Shown here: piece after piece, positions 35,696-47,995 of the stretch
Layout: the number at the start of each line of letters is the position of its first letter
Position numbering within the stretch: position 1 is the stretch's first letter
Assembly: GCA_009733575.1 (NCBI GenBank)
Contig: ML769421.1
Location: 277,355-341,354, forward strand
DNA: 64,000 nucleotides
Reading direction: 5' to 3'
DNA from: Gymnopus androsaceus JB14
Taxonomy: Eukaryota > Basidiomycota > Agaricomycetes > Agaricales > Omphalotaceae
Translations under genes and position numbers: made by a program
The notes under the pieces: generated by a model
Databases searched by the model: none
What the model was told of the DNA's origin: nothing
Seen by the model: only the letters and a program-made list of their open reading frames with translations

Positions 35696-37970
35696 ATGTC
35701 TACTTCATCCGCCGATTCTGGTTCAGAAATGGGCTCTGCTTCCGAACGCTCTAGCTCGAGTACTCTTATCGATCCTTTTGAACGCTCTCGCCTGAACACT
35801 CTACGAGATATTTTCGACAAGGAACCGGAATATCAGTGGCAATTAGATATGCTCGAGAAATCCGGATTCAGGCATCCGGGAAAGAACCCAGGCTTCGAGA
35901 AGTATACACGCGTTGTGAATGGGATGTGGCCTCGCGATCCAAAAGGAAAGGACATTAGGGTTATGCCTGACGGATATAGCACTCCAAACAGCACTCGTCT
36001 TTGGGGCTCTACGTTGTTTGACTTCTTCTGGGTCAAACGTTTCCCATCCATTGCAAATTTTGTAGGAATCTGGACCGGGAGCATGCTTTCCTCTTGGGTA
36101 AAGGCTAACGGAGAAGTAGAATATGCAAAAGCTGAGATTGCCTGGGCCGAGAAGGAGGAAAAACCCAAATTGAGGCCTGCAGCAGATATTATGGAAATAA
36201 TCAGTGCGAGGGACTTGATGATAATATTGGGCTCCTGTGGTATCTCAATGCGAGATGATGATGGTGAAGAAGACTCTGAAGATGAACAGGAAGACGTTGG
36301 TGCTATTTTTGCTTCAGCTCCTCTTTTTCTAATTCCTTTTTGTGTAGGAGGCTACTGCAAGGCCACCCGTTCTTCCTTTCGACTATAAAAACTACCCCCG
36401 TCCTTGGCCTCTTGTGCCCTTTTCCTCGAAGCTGCCCGGTCTTCAGTCGCCTATTCCTTTGCGTCTACTTCCAGAAACGCTCATTGTTCACGATCCATTC
36501 GGTCTTCTCTACGCTAGGTCGGTTAAGCCACAAGGATAGTGACTGGACCTCTGTCGAAGATATCACCCATAGATATCACCTGAATGTCACTGTTGACTCT
36601 GTCAACGAAACAATCGCCGCCGAACGAGCCAAGATTGCAGAAGCTGCCAATTCCTCTGAGCCTGTCATAGTTGGCGTGTTATTCGTTTGTTCTGATAACA
36701 GCCAGCTCACAAAATCTTCTGGAACATCAGGAAACGCGTACAGGATAACGGTACCTCCTCCTCCGTCGCCTCCTTCCTCCACTCCGGAAGCTCATCTCTT
36801 CATCTCTCCCGCAGCGAGGGTCGGAGAAGGAAATCACTCCTTTGTCTATCGTGCTGAATGGGACCTGCCCCGTTCGGTTTTCTCGAAACCCGACATCTGC
36901 CTCAAGTGTGTGGAGGCCGCTGCACTCGAGATTTTACAGACAAAAGCAGGAAAGATGGCTGTCAGATCCGTGAATCCCGATGTCGATTCCAGTCACTTGG
37001 CTAACGAGGGCGGGAAATTCCTTCGACGAGAAACGCTTGTACCCAGCTTGACTATGGAACTGACTAAGGGCTATCTTGGAGGACCCAAAGTAGAGCCAAC
37101 TGCCGAAAATACCATCGGTATCACAGTCGAAGATGATACGGAGTTGTCCTACGTCGAATACACCGGGTCCTTGTCTACTGTACACGTCGACAGAGTCCCA
37201 TGGTATGACCCAGCCTCAACCGCGCCCTGCCCGTGCCATCATCTCATGCAAAACTCGCTCTCTGGCCCTATTCCAGGACCAACGCCTCCTACAGCTCGCG
37301 TGTCTGTCGTCGCAAAATTGTCCCACCGAGGAGATGATCATCTTGATCGTGAAGCAGTAAACTACCAGCGTTTTGGAGAAAATTTCTCGCAGCACTGGAC
37401 CGGATATACACTTGCATATCCGCTGCATAACCCCACGCCTGTACATGCGATTACCCCAATTTTTTATGGGTACTATTCAAAAGAGAGGACTATATCGGAC
37501 GTTGATGCAAATTCTGGAGACTCGGATGACCAGTACTTTAGCCCTATTCTTCTGCTAGAAGACTGCGGAACGCCAATTGAACCTACTCATCTTGATTTTG
37601 ACGACAGGCGAGTGTTTCCTCACAAATTTTCTAGCTAAGATCTGTAACCGAAATATTCTTTCTATGTAGGCAAGAGTGCGCTGCTCTCCTGTTAAGAATG
37701 CATTATCATGGGTGGACGCAAGGCTCTTTCTTTCCACGGAATATCCTGATGCAACTCGGTGACCACGCAGATTTCCCATTGATGAAGTCTCCAAATGATC
37801 GAAGATTCAGGCTGATAGATTTCGGACGTGCAAAGAATCGGGAGGATGCAGTTGAAGCGGATCGTTTGCGTGGCGACGGGAAGCATTCTGCATGGGATGG
37901 GTGGGACTCGGAACGATTTGATGAGAAGAATGAGATTTGGAAAGTATTGAACTTTCCGCATCCGATTTGA
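35696..37970 (+). CDS. Atypical protein-kinase-like protein
   Basis: Member of a basidiomycete kinase-like family. The N-terminal part (SRLNTLRDIFDKEPEYQWQL) begins at the ATG of 35696 (MSTSSADSGSEMGS); an ATG at 35638 would add a hydrophobic leader. An intron of about 220 nt (near 36300-36519, ending CGCTAG) leads to HKDSDWTSVEDITHRYHLNV, then VGEGNHSFVYRAEWDLP (glycine-rich loop-like). The last intron appears to use a GC donor (AG then GCGAGT near 37610). It joins to QECAALLLRMHYHGWTQG, SFFPRNIL and RLIDFGRAKN. The DFG is intact, but the catalytic HxD Asp is replaced (QGSFFPRN), so activity is doubtful. The function is unknown. A dead copy lies at 14190-15080. Confidence 0.78.
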
Positions 37971-38661
37971 TGTGGAGCTGACTAGGCTGTTTCTTGTGGC
38001 TTCACCGTTGAAAGTGTGTATCCTTACATCCCGTTCTGTATTGCTGTCAACCAGAAAGTCTTGAACTTCGTAAGAATAAAATCCTCAGAGTATGCACAGA
38101 CTGCAGACGTAACGCAGATGCTGCGAAATAACTGAGTCTGTAGTAATGTGTTGCTCTGGAGCGACATGCTCGGTACTGACCAGTTACTGACCACAGTAAT
38201 CATCGAGATAATGAGTTTGTTTTCGATCGTAAATGTCACCGGGCCGGCACAGTAGCGCTCGTTACTCCGACTGACGGCACCTTCTTCCTGGACCCTCTAT
38301 CCACATATTTCTCACTCCCTGATTCTCGTTGAACCTGCCCTGATCTCTGCCGATACACCTCTATTCCGCTCAATTTCCAAGTTCATGGCTTACATAGGCA
38401 TCAAAACTTGACGAAGCCAGAGCATGGATGGAGAATCGACTTCATGGGATGAGCGAGTCTCGAACCTCCACATTGAATTTGGGCTGAGGAAGAGGGTTAA
38501 GAAGTTGCAGGGCAGATGGGACTGACTCGGAGTCGGAGGTAGTGACGTTGAAATACTATTGACGATATAACATTATATGATACAGTATAATTACACTCTG
38601 TAGAATGGTGGGGTATCAAAAATGGATATGAATTCCTACAAAAATTGGCAACTCATATATT
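37971..38661. other. Intergenic, no gene seen
   Basis: The gap between convergent genes. No frame or RNA gene is supported. Confidence 0.55.
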
Positions 38662-39287
38662 CTACAGCTTGTAGGCGGGAGCCGGGACATAGGCAGGTGG
38701 CGGCTCGGTGACAATCTCCTGGTACTCTATGTCATGCAACGACTGAGATGGCCGTAACGCGGTGTTTCGAATTGGTGATGGTCGAGAGAGCTGTGACACA
38801 GGCGTTCGAGTGGGTGGAGGCCGAGAGAATTGCGATACGGGCATCCGAATCCGCGAAGTTCGAGCTCGAGAAACAGGTGTAGCTCTCCGAGGGGTCTTTC
38901 GCCGTACTCTGCTTCTCATGAAGTGATACCAAGCCCCGAAGAATAGGCAAGCTACGACAGCTAGAAATAAGCGGATAACCATTAGTAACTCAACGCAGAA
39001 ATAGCATACCGCTTACCGAGAATAAGACCCACAATGATGGGCATTATGTTACTATGTGAGCAAGGAACGGAGGCGGACGCGCCGCTGCGACAGTAATCAG
39101 TACGCAAGTATAGTAATAGTAAGCAAACTATAGCTAACTTCTCGATTTGTTCATTGCAAACCTGACGTGTAACCAGCGGGCTAGCATTAGCACTTTGCGG
39201 CGAGTACGCGAGAACGACAAGCACAGCTATCGCGGATACAAGCATTGGTAGTCCTGAGATGGCGGGGGAAGTAGAAGCCACATACAT
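38662..39287 (-). CDS. Small single-pass membrane protein with PPPAY tail
   Basis: Not a named family. The N-terminus is a signal-like hydrophobic stretch (LPMLVSAIAVLVVLAYSPQS) with ASPLVTRQVCNEQIEK. An intron (donor after EK) joins to ASVPCSHSNIMPIIVGLIL. A second short intron (GTAAGC to TTCTAG) completes one transmembrane helix (IIVGLILAVVACLFFGAW). A basic tail with two related repeats follows (PVSQFSRPPPTRT, PVSQLSRPSPIRN). It ends EIVTEPPPAYVPAPAYKL. PPPAY is a PPxY motif, a candidate site for WW-domain (Rsp5-type) ligases, so this may be an adaptor or regulated surface protein. The topology (N out, C in) is inferred from the charges. Confidence 0.65.
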
Positions 39288-40287
39288 TGAAGGTGCATTT
39301 ATACCTGAGTGAGAGAGCCAAAGAGGTCACAAGAGGTGTACAGCACTGCAATTGGAGCTCCCGTACCTGGTACGGGTCCGAAAAGACTTGCAAACAGACA
39401 GTCTAGATGCTGTATGGTACTCACCGAAAATCTATTAGCCCGGGATCAATCATACTTGCGCTGCTGCTGTTAGTAGAACTGTGGTAGAATACAGCGAAGC
39501 TGTGCATCAGATTGAAGGTATTGAGAATGAGAAATCCACCAAGCATCCGAGAAAAATCACCAGTAATGGAAGAGGAGCAGATTTAAACAATTATACTGTA
39601 TACATCAGAGCTAATGATCAAAAGAACAAAAGAAACGCATTACCGTACTACGATATATCACGGCTGCTGGATAAAGGCCATGCAACATCGCGATATCGGA
39701 GGCAATTGATGGCGGACTGAAGAATCGCGACAGGAAGGCTTTCAATCCTCGTGTACTGAAACGCGTCGACTTCTGGAATGAGTTCTAATGAGTTGCAGTG
39801 GTCGTGGTAAGAGGACAGAGCGCTCGTTGAAGCGCTCATCAATCATTTCTTGTCCTCGACAATTGATTCACTGGCTCCGTCTGTCCAGTCAACGAGCTCT
39901 TCCGGATTCAATTTACGATACTCAACAACTCCGAGTGGAGCACAGCTGAAGTTTGAGACTTATTTGCAACTGGGATATGCACGATCGAAAGACTTCTGGT
40001 CATATTCATATTCCGAGCTTCTAACAGTAGATGATTTCAGCTTTCTACCTTAGTCTCTTATCTTCCCAAGCACCACTGTCAAGTTTTGCACATTTTAGGG
40101 TATAACGCTCCTGTGTTTAATTTCAACAGTGCGTTATTTACCATCTCCTTCTGCTGAGTATACTAACCACCGTTACAAAGCCTTTCTCTGAACTTGCGTC
40201 TCTTGGAACCACGTTACTAGTGCACCCACTGGAACGTTTCTCTGCATTAGGTTCCAACTCTTCTATCCCCATCTTACAAACTCTACA
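39288..40287. other. No recognisable gene
   Basis: Short frames only (39481-39720, 39850-40053). The latter, rich in Ser/Tyr, may be a leftover N-terminus of something, but nothing supports it. Confidence 0.5.
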
Positions 40288-41650
40288 GTGGATCACGGAA
40301 AGTCCACCCTATCCGACTTGCTCATTTCAAAAGCAGGTATCACTTCTGCCGGATTAGATGGAAGTATTCAGTTTGTAGGAAGCGACGAAGATAATGTTCG
40401 CATCAAACCCGCTACTTTTCCCCTGTATCTTAAGGTCGACCGGGACGAGGTCGATTCTATCAAGCAGAAAACCAACGGTGTGTTCAACTTATCTCTTAAC
40501 GTTGTAGATATCTTGAATAATTCACTTCGCAGGTGATGAGTTCTCGGTCAGCTTAATTGAATCTCCAGTTCACGTCAATTTCGCTGGTGTTCCTCTCAAC
40601 ATATCCGACCCCTTCGTTCCATACTGTGAAACCGTCCAGGCCGAATCAGCTATTATTGCTGTCTCAAAATCTCAGAACAATCACAATCACTCACAATCGT
40701 CTGTACATGAAGGCCAAGCCTATGGGTGATGAGCTTTTAACTGGGCTCGTGACGAATTCAAGGCTCGTGCTCGTGTCCTTGTTGACGAATTTAGCTGGGA
40801 TATCAGTGATGCCAAAAAAAAATCTGGTGCTTTGGCCCCGACTGCGCTGGTCCCAATCTGCTCGTTGATCTCACAAAGGAGGTGCAGAACCTGAACGGAA
40901 TCAAAAATTCTTGTGTTGTTGCTTTCCTTTCCAGTGAGTAACCCGTAATGGTCCATTTGCGGAGGAGACTATGCGCGGCGTTCGATTGAACCTTGTTGAT
41001 GTTGTGGTAAGTCTACTTTTTCGCTCTTCATTAACATTTTACACCTTGTACTAGCTCCATGCCGATGCTATTCATCGTGATAGCAGACAGCTTATCCCTA
41101 CCTGCAGACGTTTTCGCCTCGCCGCCTGCATGCTCGCCGCCCCTTTTGTTCAGGAACCTGTCTATCTCGGTTAGTTTCTCTTAGGTTTCGCTCTGTTAGT
41201 CGAGATACAATGCCACCCGAATGCCATTGGCGGTGTTTACAGTTGCCTAGACAAACGTCACGCACAGATCTTGAGTGAAGGCCAGAAACTTCCCTGTACT
41301 TAGTAAAAGCTCATCTTGCTGTCGCCGAGTCCTTTGGGTTTGATGCAGAGCTCCGATCTTATACTGACGGTCAGGCGTTCCCTCAGATTGTGTTTGACCA
41401 CTAGGAGATCCTGGAGGGATGTAAGTGCGAAATTCCTTTGCTGTTTCGAAGTTGACATACCCTTTTTAAGCACTTCTCGACAGGGAAAGTAAAGCCGGGA
41501 AAATCGTTACCAAGATTCGTACCCGCATGGGCCTCCATGTATATGTTTCTGGTACTTGTTCTTGACTCTGCTCAACAACCGTGTTTCTAGCCTGAAATTC
41601 CTCTCCTTGATACTTACTACAACGGGTCATCATCCATGAACCTAATTCTA
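40288..41650 (+). pseudogene. Elongation factor 2 pseudogene with internal deletion
   Basis: EF-2 is the translocase GTPase of cytosolic ribosomes. The piece begins at the P-loop (VDHGKSTLSDLLISKAGIT), after an acceptor CTACAG. It continues with LKVDRDEVDSIKQKTNG, then EFSVSLIESPVHVNF. This is fused directly (about 40585) to domain IV sequence AGVPLNISDPFVPYCETV, so some 400 residues of a normal EF-2 are missing. Domain IV/V pieces follow in several frames: [77 protein letters not shown] and the C-terminal PEIPLLDTYYNGS. Stops and frame shifts are frequent. Intron-like gaps are retained, so it arose by DNA duplication and not from a cDNA. Confidence 0.9.
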
Positions 41651-42405
41651 ATGTACATAGTAGGTATAGATTACACCGGTGTCGAGTCAGCCTAGGGGAG
41701 ACCTTGCTTGATGCTCAAGCCATAGACATTTGTGATCCTGCATACAAGGGACGATCCAAGGACGATCTGTACTGTTTAGGCTGTTGACAATCGCTTAGCT
41801 ATCTATGGTTTCGCTTGGAATTTGGAAAGAATTTCCGCTAGCGAATACACAGAGGACGTCAGTATAGACTTGTCCAAGAGTGTGATAGTCTAAAGAGCCA
41901 TCGATCATCCTTTGACCTCGATTCTCTTTTGCCAGATCCAACTGAACGTGAACCTTCGGAGGCAGTTTTCGAAGCGCCCTACCCGACCCTCCTCGTCGAA
42001 ACTGGGAAGTGGGATTGAATCTCAACCTTCAACCTTCAGCGGGAGCTACATCAAAACACCTTCAATGCCAAGTTCCCAAACACGATCACACAATTCTAAA
42101 AAAAATAGACTGAGACTCAACCGCCTAGATGCAAAGTCAAAGACCCCAACTACTTCTCAAAAACGGGAACGATCCCCTAGACTGTAGACTGCGCTGAGAG
42201 TTGTTCACCGAGTCCGCGGGCGAAGGTTGATGTTGTGCGAATGTAGCCTACCGACTTTTGCTTTTCGTCGCGATGATATTCCAATACTTTACAGGCAACG
42301 CCGTTTGGCGATTCGTTTCTAGCGTTTTCCGAGAGGAAGTAGGTGTCAAAATTTGAGAAGGGCAAGAGATCAAGTTACAATGGGCAATGCTGAAGTCAAT
42401 TATTT
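41651..42405. other. No recognisable gene
   Basis: Follows the EF-2 remnant. Only scattered short frames (for example 41912-42187, Ser/Arg-rich). Probably degenerate. Confidence 0.5.
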
Positions 42406-43003
42406 CTAAATGATATAAGGGTCGTGCTCGCATTTCATTCTATGCCACTTCAACTCTTTCGTCATTTTTGCCTTCATCTCCTCAGAAAACCCAATAAGCT
42501 CCATAGCCAGGCTAATCACTTCTTCTTTGTTCTCTTCCACAAGTTTGTTCTCTTTTTGGCCGCTATTGGTGCAGAGAAGCACGATAATATGCGATGAGTC
42601 CCACAAGTTACCGATTGCAACTGGGTGAAAACGTCTAAGTAGTAAATTTGATAATCATGAGTAAAAGCGTCTTAGAGCTGGACAAAAACGTACTCAAACT
42701 TTTCTTTCAATTCGGGATACTTCCACTCAATCTTCGACCACTTTTTCACGATGTCTCGATTAGCCACAATTGGAATAGGACTACGAGAGGGATTATCAGG
42801 GAATAGTTTTCTGGCTTCAGACCGGCGAAGTAGCCAGCCAAGGGAATAACACGGAGTGAGGAAACCCTTGTGAACGGTATTATAAGCGGGAGGAGGCGAC
42901 GAAGAGGCAAGAGCGAGAGGGAATACGTCAGGGTACCTGGAGAGTCGTGGTCATTAATCTTTGCCTGTAGGAAAGAAAGCACAACTTGCGATTGCGAGGT
43001 CAT
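42406..43003 (-). CDS. Small hypothetical protein
   Basis: Not recognised. The ATG at 43003 opens MTSQSQVVLSFLQAKINDHD. After an intron the readable frame is FLTPCYSLGWLLRRSEARKL, FPDNPSRSPIPIVANRDIV and KKWSKIEWKYPELKEKFE. Another intron (about 42640-42700, GTACGT to CTTAG) follows. The last exon is RFHPVAIGNLWDSSHIIVLL, CTNSGQKENKLVEENKEEV, ending CEHDPYII. The first intron junction does not keep phase cleanly, so the 5' exon is uncertain. The C-terminal part is charged and helical. Soluble, with no membrane segment. Confidence 0.5.
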
Positions 43004-43722
43004 GGTTGTGAAAGAGGGGCCCCTCACCGTGACTCACGAGTCACGACGTGAAGTCCGAGTTTTCGTGATCCTTAAGTATTGCGCAATTTGAGCACCGCCA
43101 AAGCAAGGTCGTTTTCACACCTACCAGAGTACCATTATGGGGAATATTTTCTTCATCAGCGTTACTTGCGCTCTCTCTCTCTCATATCCTCGATGCGATA
43201 CAATTGTGCCGCACAGAAGATCCTCTCTGCTTTGCGGAAAACACCATGGTCGGCTGCAGCCTACTCCCCAGTGCAGACTGTACATGTATTACTCTGCTGT
43301 AGATATACAGTCTACCTTTGACCCTGACGCCACTGCTTCCGGTGTCGATGTGATTTGTGCTGCATTTCTGCACTCCATCATCAATCTTCCAACTTTGTCC
43401 TTCTCAGCATTGAACTCAAGCGCCCTGGAACTCGTCACCTTTCAGATAAAGTTGAACTTTGAAGCGGCCGCGGCAGTGTTAGGGAGCTCTGTAGCTATGT
43501 ATGCAGCCACTGGCTCAGTGGCTGGAGAGACTTGCAAACAGTGTCTCAGGCAAAAAAAGAACCATTGAAAATGCGTGGTACTTACTTCAGTTAGCTCAGA
43601 CAAGCTTACCACAATACTCCTTCAAGTGTCGTCGGCGGATCATACTCCGAAGCCTCGATCTATATACTTATAAATCTTTCTCGCTTCGCCCCTAATCACT
43701 ACTGACTTCTTTTGAGCCCACA
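43004..43722. other. Intergenic with one doubtful ORF
   Basis: A plus-strand frame at 43137-43568 (MGNIFFISVTCALSLS then about 120 residues) could be a secreted protein but has no family match. It is not called. Confidence 0.4.
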
Positions 43723-44182
43723 ATGTCCCAGCTCAGAGAACACCTACGCACCTGCATTGTGGCTTATGCTGCGATGGCCTGGCCGCTCCTTTGGATTTTC
43801 CTCGATTGGAAAACGGCAGAATACAAATACCTTCTCCTTATTTGCAGTTTCATGCAGTCATATGCTCCTTTCATACTCCTTGTTCTTGGGAGGCCGTTTC
43901 CATCTCGCTTCTTTGCACTCGCCTGCTGTTTTATGTACTGTTATGCGGGGGCGGGGTGGTTTGGTATGTTTATCCACGCTAATAGTGTAATTAATCATTC
44001 TCATCGATTTCGGTCGAACAGGTACAGCTGCCAATAGTCCCCTTGAATTAGACCAGGCGCACCTATTGTACCTTGCTGGCAGTTTTATCTTTGCAGTGGC
44101 AATGGCTCTTTGGGATGCGAGCCATGTGGCTTCGTTGGACGCAAATAGCTTGACGGAGAAATGTGCAAGTGAGGAAGTGTAG
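43723..44182 (+). CDS. Small polytopic membrane protein
   Basis: Not a named family. Two exons: 43723 to about 43963 (MSQLREHLRTCIVAYAAMAW ... AGAGWFG) and, after an intron (GTATGT to AACAG), about 44021-44182 (TAANSPLELDQAHLLYLAGS ... KCASEEV). Four hydrophobic helices are seen: IVAYAAMAWPLLWIFL, YLLLICSFMQSYAPFILLVL, FFALACCFMYCYAGAGW and LLYLAGSFIFAVAMALW. Total about 133 residues. An integral membrane protein of unknown role. Confidence 0.6.
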
Positions 44183-45589
44183 CTGGCGGCGTGAGTGAGT
44201 CCCCTTTTTTCTTTTTTTTCAGCCGTCTGTTTGCTGACTGGTTCGTAGATTCTGCGTTGACTCAACTGGTTTCTTTACGCTGTTCATCAGACCTGTATAC
44301 TGTATTCAAGTTGTGTTGAAGGGAGCGCTAAGATGGTCTCCGATCTGCAACTTTTCACAAGATTTTACGCTTTGGCACTCGCCGGTATCCTTCATATATT
44401 TCCTAAACACCTCACAAGTTTCATCTCTTCACTTCCTCATTAGTTACTTATTAACTTACATTTTATTTCACATTATTTTGGTAGTTCAATACTCAGTACT
44501 TACATCCGGGAATGGAACGGTTTCGTGATTCTTGACTCCCATTATCGACCCGACCGCCTGCGCTAAAGTCCTTGCGTGGGCGTTACGTTCAACAAGTTGT
44601 AAATGGTACGGTCATGTGAGTGAAGCTGCGAGAGCCACGTGCCCGCTCTGACTTACTCAGAGCGCGAACGGGTCAGTCAGGATTAACCGTTATCGATGAT
44701 GAGAGCACACGGCGCTGCTTTCTTCAGCGATGTGAACTCTGCGGACGCTTCTGTACTTACTTATGTACACTCCCTGCTCCAGAGATCCCAAAATGTTAGC
44801 GTTGATAATCTTATTCTATTGCGAGAGGGAGGTAGCTAGAAGTACGTATACGTATGTAGTGGATAGAGGATACAACAACCTTGAACAACACAAATGAATG
44901 AGAAGGAAAGAAGGCAGGTAAAATAAACAAGTTTGGACAAAGAACGGAATCCAGCACAACAGAAATGGTCAAGGGAAGTAAAGGAAAGAAAGAGATGAGT
45001 AATACTAACACACGGCTATTAAGGATACGATATGAGCTATTAGGGAAAGAATATGTAATGTAATGTATGCAAGTGCGGAGTGTATGTGAGATGGCCAAAC
45101 TTAACAATAAGAACAGCAATGAATCCACTCCACTGGATTCGACAAGGGGGGGGGAAAACAGTATCGTTCTGTCATAAGCACGGAGGCTCCACCAGGGATT
45201 CAGAGGAGAGCAAAACCAAGGAAGGAATATAGATGAATTGAAAAAGATAATAGGACCTGCCACAGTCAGACAGCATCCACAATTCATTGTCTAAAAGCCC
45301 AAATAGAGGTGGATGAATGGGAAAGAACGAGATCCAAAGGAAAGAGGATGGAGCGACAGTGAGAACGAAGTTGGAGAAAAAAACGAGTCGTTGGCCTGAG
45401 CATTCAATGCATGATGAGACAGATGATGATCATGAGAGAGAGATGTCGAGAGATGATATGCAAGGTACCGAGATAACAAGAATAATTGATACATGATACA
45501 CTCTTTCTCTCCAGTCCCGTGCCTTGGTGGGTTGGAGAATTGGAGAAAAAAGAGATTGAATTTTATTTCATCAAGCAAGTTAATGTAGG
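44183..45589. other. Intergenic; purine-rich near the 3' side
   Basis: 44820-45590 is purine-rich on the plus strand and lies 3' of the minus-strand gene that follows. Large minus frames here (44811-45287, 45291-45593) are Ser/Leu/Phe-rich bias products. Nothing else supported. Confidence 0.5.
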
Positions 45590-47664
45590 TCACGGGCGGG
45601 CGGTGGACGGCGATGGTGGAATAATGGATGGGACGGGTAGGGGCGATGAAGGAGAGACGGATATTGACGTCCCAGCGGCGAACTCGGCTGAATTATACGC
45701 TGGAGGTGGACAGTCGAGCGAGTCAAATATCGACTGTCTATGATCATCAACATGGGGCGGTAACGGCTCATTATTCGCATCGGATGAGAACCAATGGTAT
45801 AGCTCGTTGTGGGATCGTTTGCGTATTCGCAATCCAGTCATCCAATCAGGATGTGTAATTGTTGTCGGCGTCGTCGTCGGCGTCATCCAATCAGGATGCG
45901 AAACCGCGATAGGCGTTGGAGGTAATGTGCGTTGAGCGTATTGCGAGGACCGTTTCTCCCTTGTTCGACTCTGACTGTTGAGCGGCCGTGTACTGCTTTG
46001 GCTGTGTCGAAGAGGCGGATGGCTGGATGAAGCCTCTATTGGAGTCGGGGGAGGTCTGGGTAATGATCTCAGTGATGCAGTACGACTCAGCATCGAGTCA
46101 ACCGAAGGTCGTCTACGATCTGGAGAAGAAGACGCGCTTTGCGTCCCAGAAGGCATATTAGTTTGGATTCGAACAGGCCGCGGAGGACTAGAACGGGAAC
46201 GGTGCGCTGTCGACTGTTGTTTTGGCGGTCTAGGTAATTCTCTAGGCCGCCGGGCACCTGAAGCAGAACCTGGACGGGCGTTGTTAGACGAGGCATACTC
46301 GGCTGGAAGAGGAGGAACAGGGGGAACAGCAAAGGCGTTGTAGAAGGATGGGTCTAGATATGGGTGAGCTGGAGCCGTGGCCGTCGTAAGAGGGTACAAA
46401 ATAGACTCTGCCGAGGGACTTGGGACACGAGTAGGAGGAGTCGATGGTGGGCGCTCTACGGCGTCTCCAGCCGCCGTTTCCCCTTCACTTTCACTGTCGG
46501 AGGATGATGAAAAAAAATCAGGGGTAGAGCCTCGCGACAAGGTTGGATAAATCGGATCGCCGTTAAAAATCTTGGCCATCCGACTAGCGTGTGTCGGGAA
46601 GCGAAGGTGAGCAGTAGATGCGCTCGATTGCCGTTTCGGAAACAATGGTTCACCGTAGATAATCTTCCGCCACTGCAAGGCCGAGGTAGACGCAGGTGGA
46701 GCAGATCTGGGACCATTATCGTCACAACCGGACACCTCGGGTGTGCACCTGCCATTGGCTTCTGCTTCTGCGTCATACTTTTGAACGACCATCCACTCTT
46801 GAATGTCGGTAGTCAAAAGAAGGGACGAGACCAGTAAATAGTCTAGGAGGATAACGGAAACTCCCTGGTGAGCCATCATGGGACGGGCCTCATACTTATC
46901 GTGTAAGGTTTCAAACACCTTTAGTCGTGGAGGTGCGGTGTCAGCGGTAGCAGGTTCCAGAATAGCTATGGGTCCTTTAGCAGAAGCTGCAAGGCACTGG
47001 AGATGATGTTAGTAGAACGAACAACACCAAATAACAATAACAACACTTGCCCAATATGATGATCCAACTGCTTTCCATTTAAGGGAATGAGAATAGCCTG
47101 GAATCTTGAATTTTCGCGGAGCACTGCAGGGAGCGGTTGAGAGAGCTATACTATGAAGTGAGCAGCTTGAGCAACGCACCTGAGAATGGATCCTGGTCTC
47201 AAAAAAGTATCGGCGGGCTTTCGCCGCCCACTTCGCATCTGTATCGTGACACCATCTAGCTCCTTGCCCTTGCCCTTGCTAGGGTCGAGGACAGGCCATT
47301 CGATATCTGCGGTCGTTATTTCACCTTCCCAAGGATCTGAACGTACGATGGTAGTCCGAGTACCGTTAGTCCTGGTAGTATAGAGAGGGAGCCGAGAAAC
47401 GTTGTCCGAGTTGACCTCGGTGTCCAAAAAGGACTGAGAAGAAAGCTTCAAGACAAGAAGAGGATCTTTCAAAGGCTGAGGGGAGCCTTGACCAGTGTCG
47501 AGGCGACGAAGATATGGAAACACAGCGGAAGGAAGTACAGAAGAACGAGAGGCTCTGGGACTAGTGTCCATCGGGCAACTGGCACGACGAGAGGATTCGA
47601 CGATGCCAGCGTCAGGAGGGTTGTAGGACGAGGAAGACTCGGAGAGAGAACTTCCTCTGTGCAT
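45590..47664 (-). CDS. Conserved fungal hypothetical protein with PPPAY motif (possibly DUF6593)
   Basis: The first exon starts at 47664 (MHRGSSLSESSSSYNPPD) and gives a beta-rich domain (LLVLKLSSQSFLDTEVNSDN, TTIVRSDPWEGEITTADIEW). One or more small exons (VGSSYWA, GPIAILEPATADTAPPRLKV) lead to ETLHDKYEARPMMAHQGVS and an aliphatic helix VILLDYLLVSSLLLTTDIQEW. About 400 residues of disordered Ser/Pro/Arg-rich sequence follow. They contain repeats (LQWRKIIYGEPLFP / MAKIFNGDPIYP and two HPDWMT copies) and near the end SLDCPPPAYNSAEF, a PPxY site. The domain is widespread in mushrooms; the DUF6593 label is from memory. The function is unknown. Confidence 0.72.
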
Positions 47665-47995
47665 GTGGTGATAGAAGGAGATTTAGCTGCAACGGCACTG
47701 CTGAGATAATTGATGGGCATTTGCATCCCATCAACAGCGTGAAGCCTGAAGATCCAATCAGAACCGATTTGCCCGTTTCAGTAGCCCCGGAAAACACAAG
47801 TATTTCCGCCTAAAAAATACAACCATAATAAAAAATACAACCATAAACCTGGAAAGCTTGGAAGAAACTTTTGAAAGAAAGCGCTTTGGCTTTGACCGCT
47901 GCTCAAGCGCCCATTTTCAAATCAACCTTGATTTAGTAAGCAACGTCGACTTTGCTTTCAACCACTACCAACCATTCCACAAAAAATGTCTACTA

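Noticed and set aside
40288..40868. Novel small GTPase
   Set aside because: The sequence continues into EF-2 domain IV, so it is a deleted EF-2 copy.
44811..45593. Minus ORFs that look hydrophobic
   Set aside because: Same compositional artefact as at 26.4 kb.
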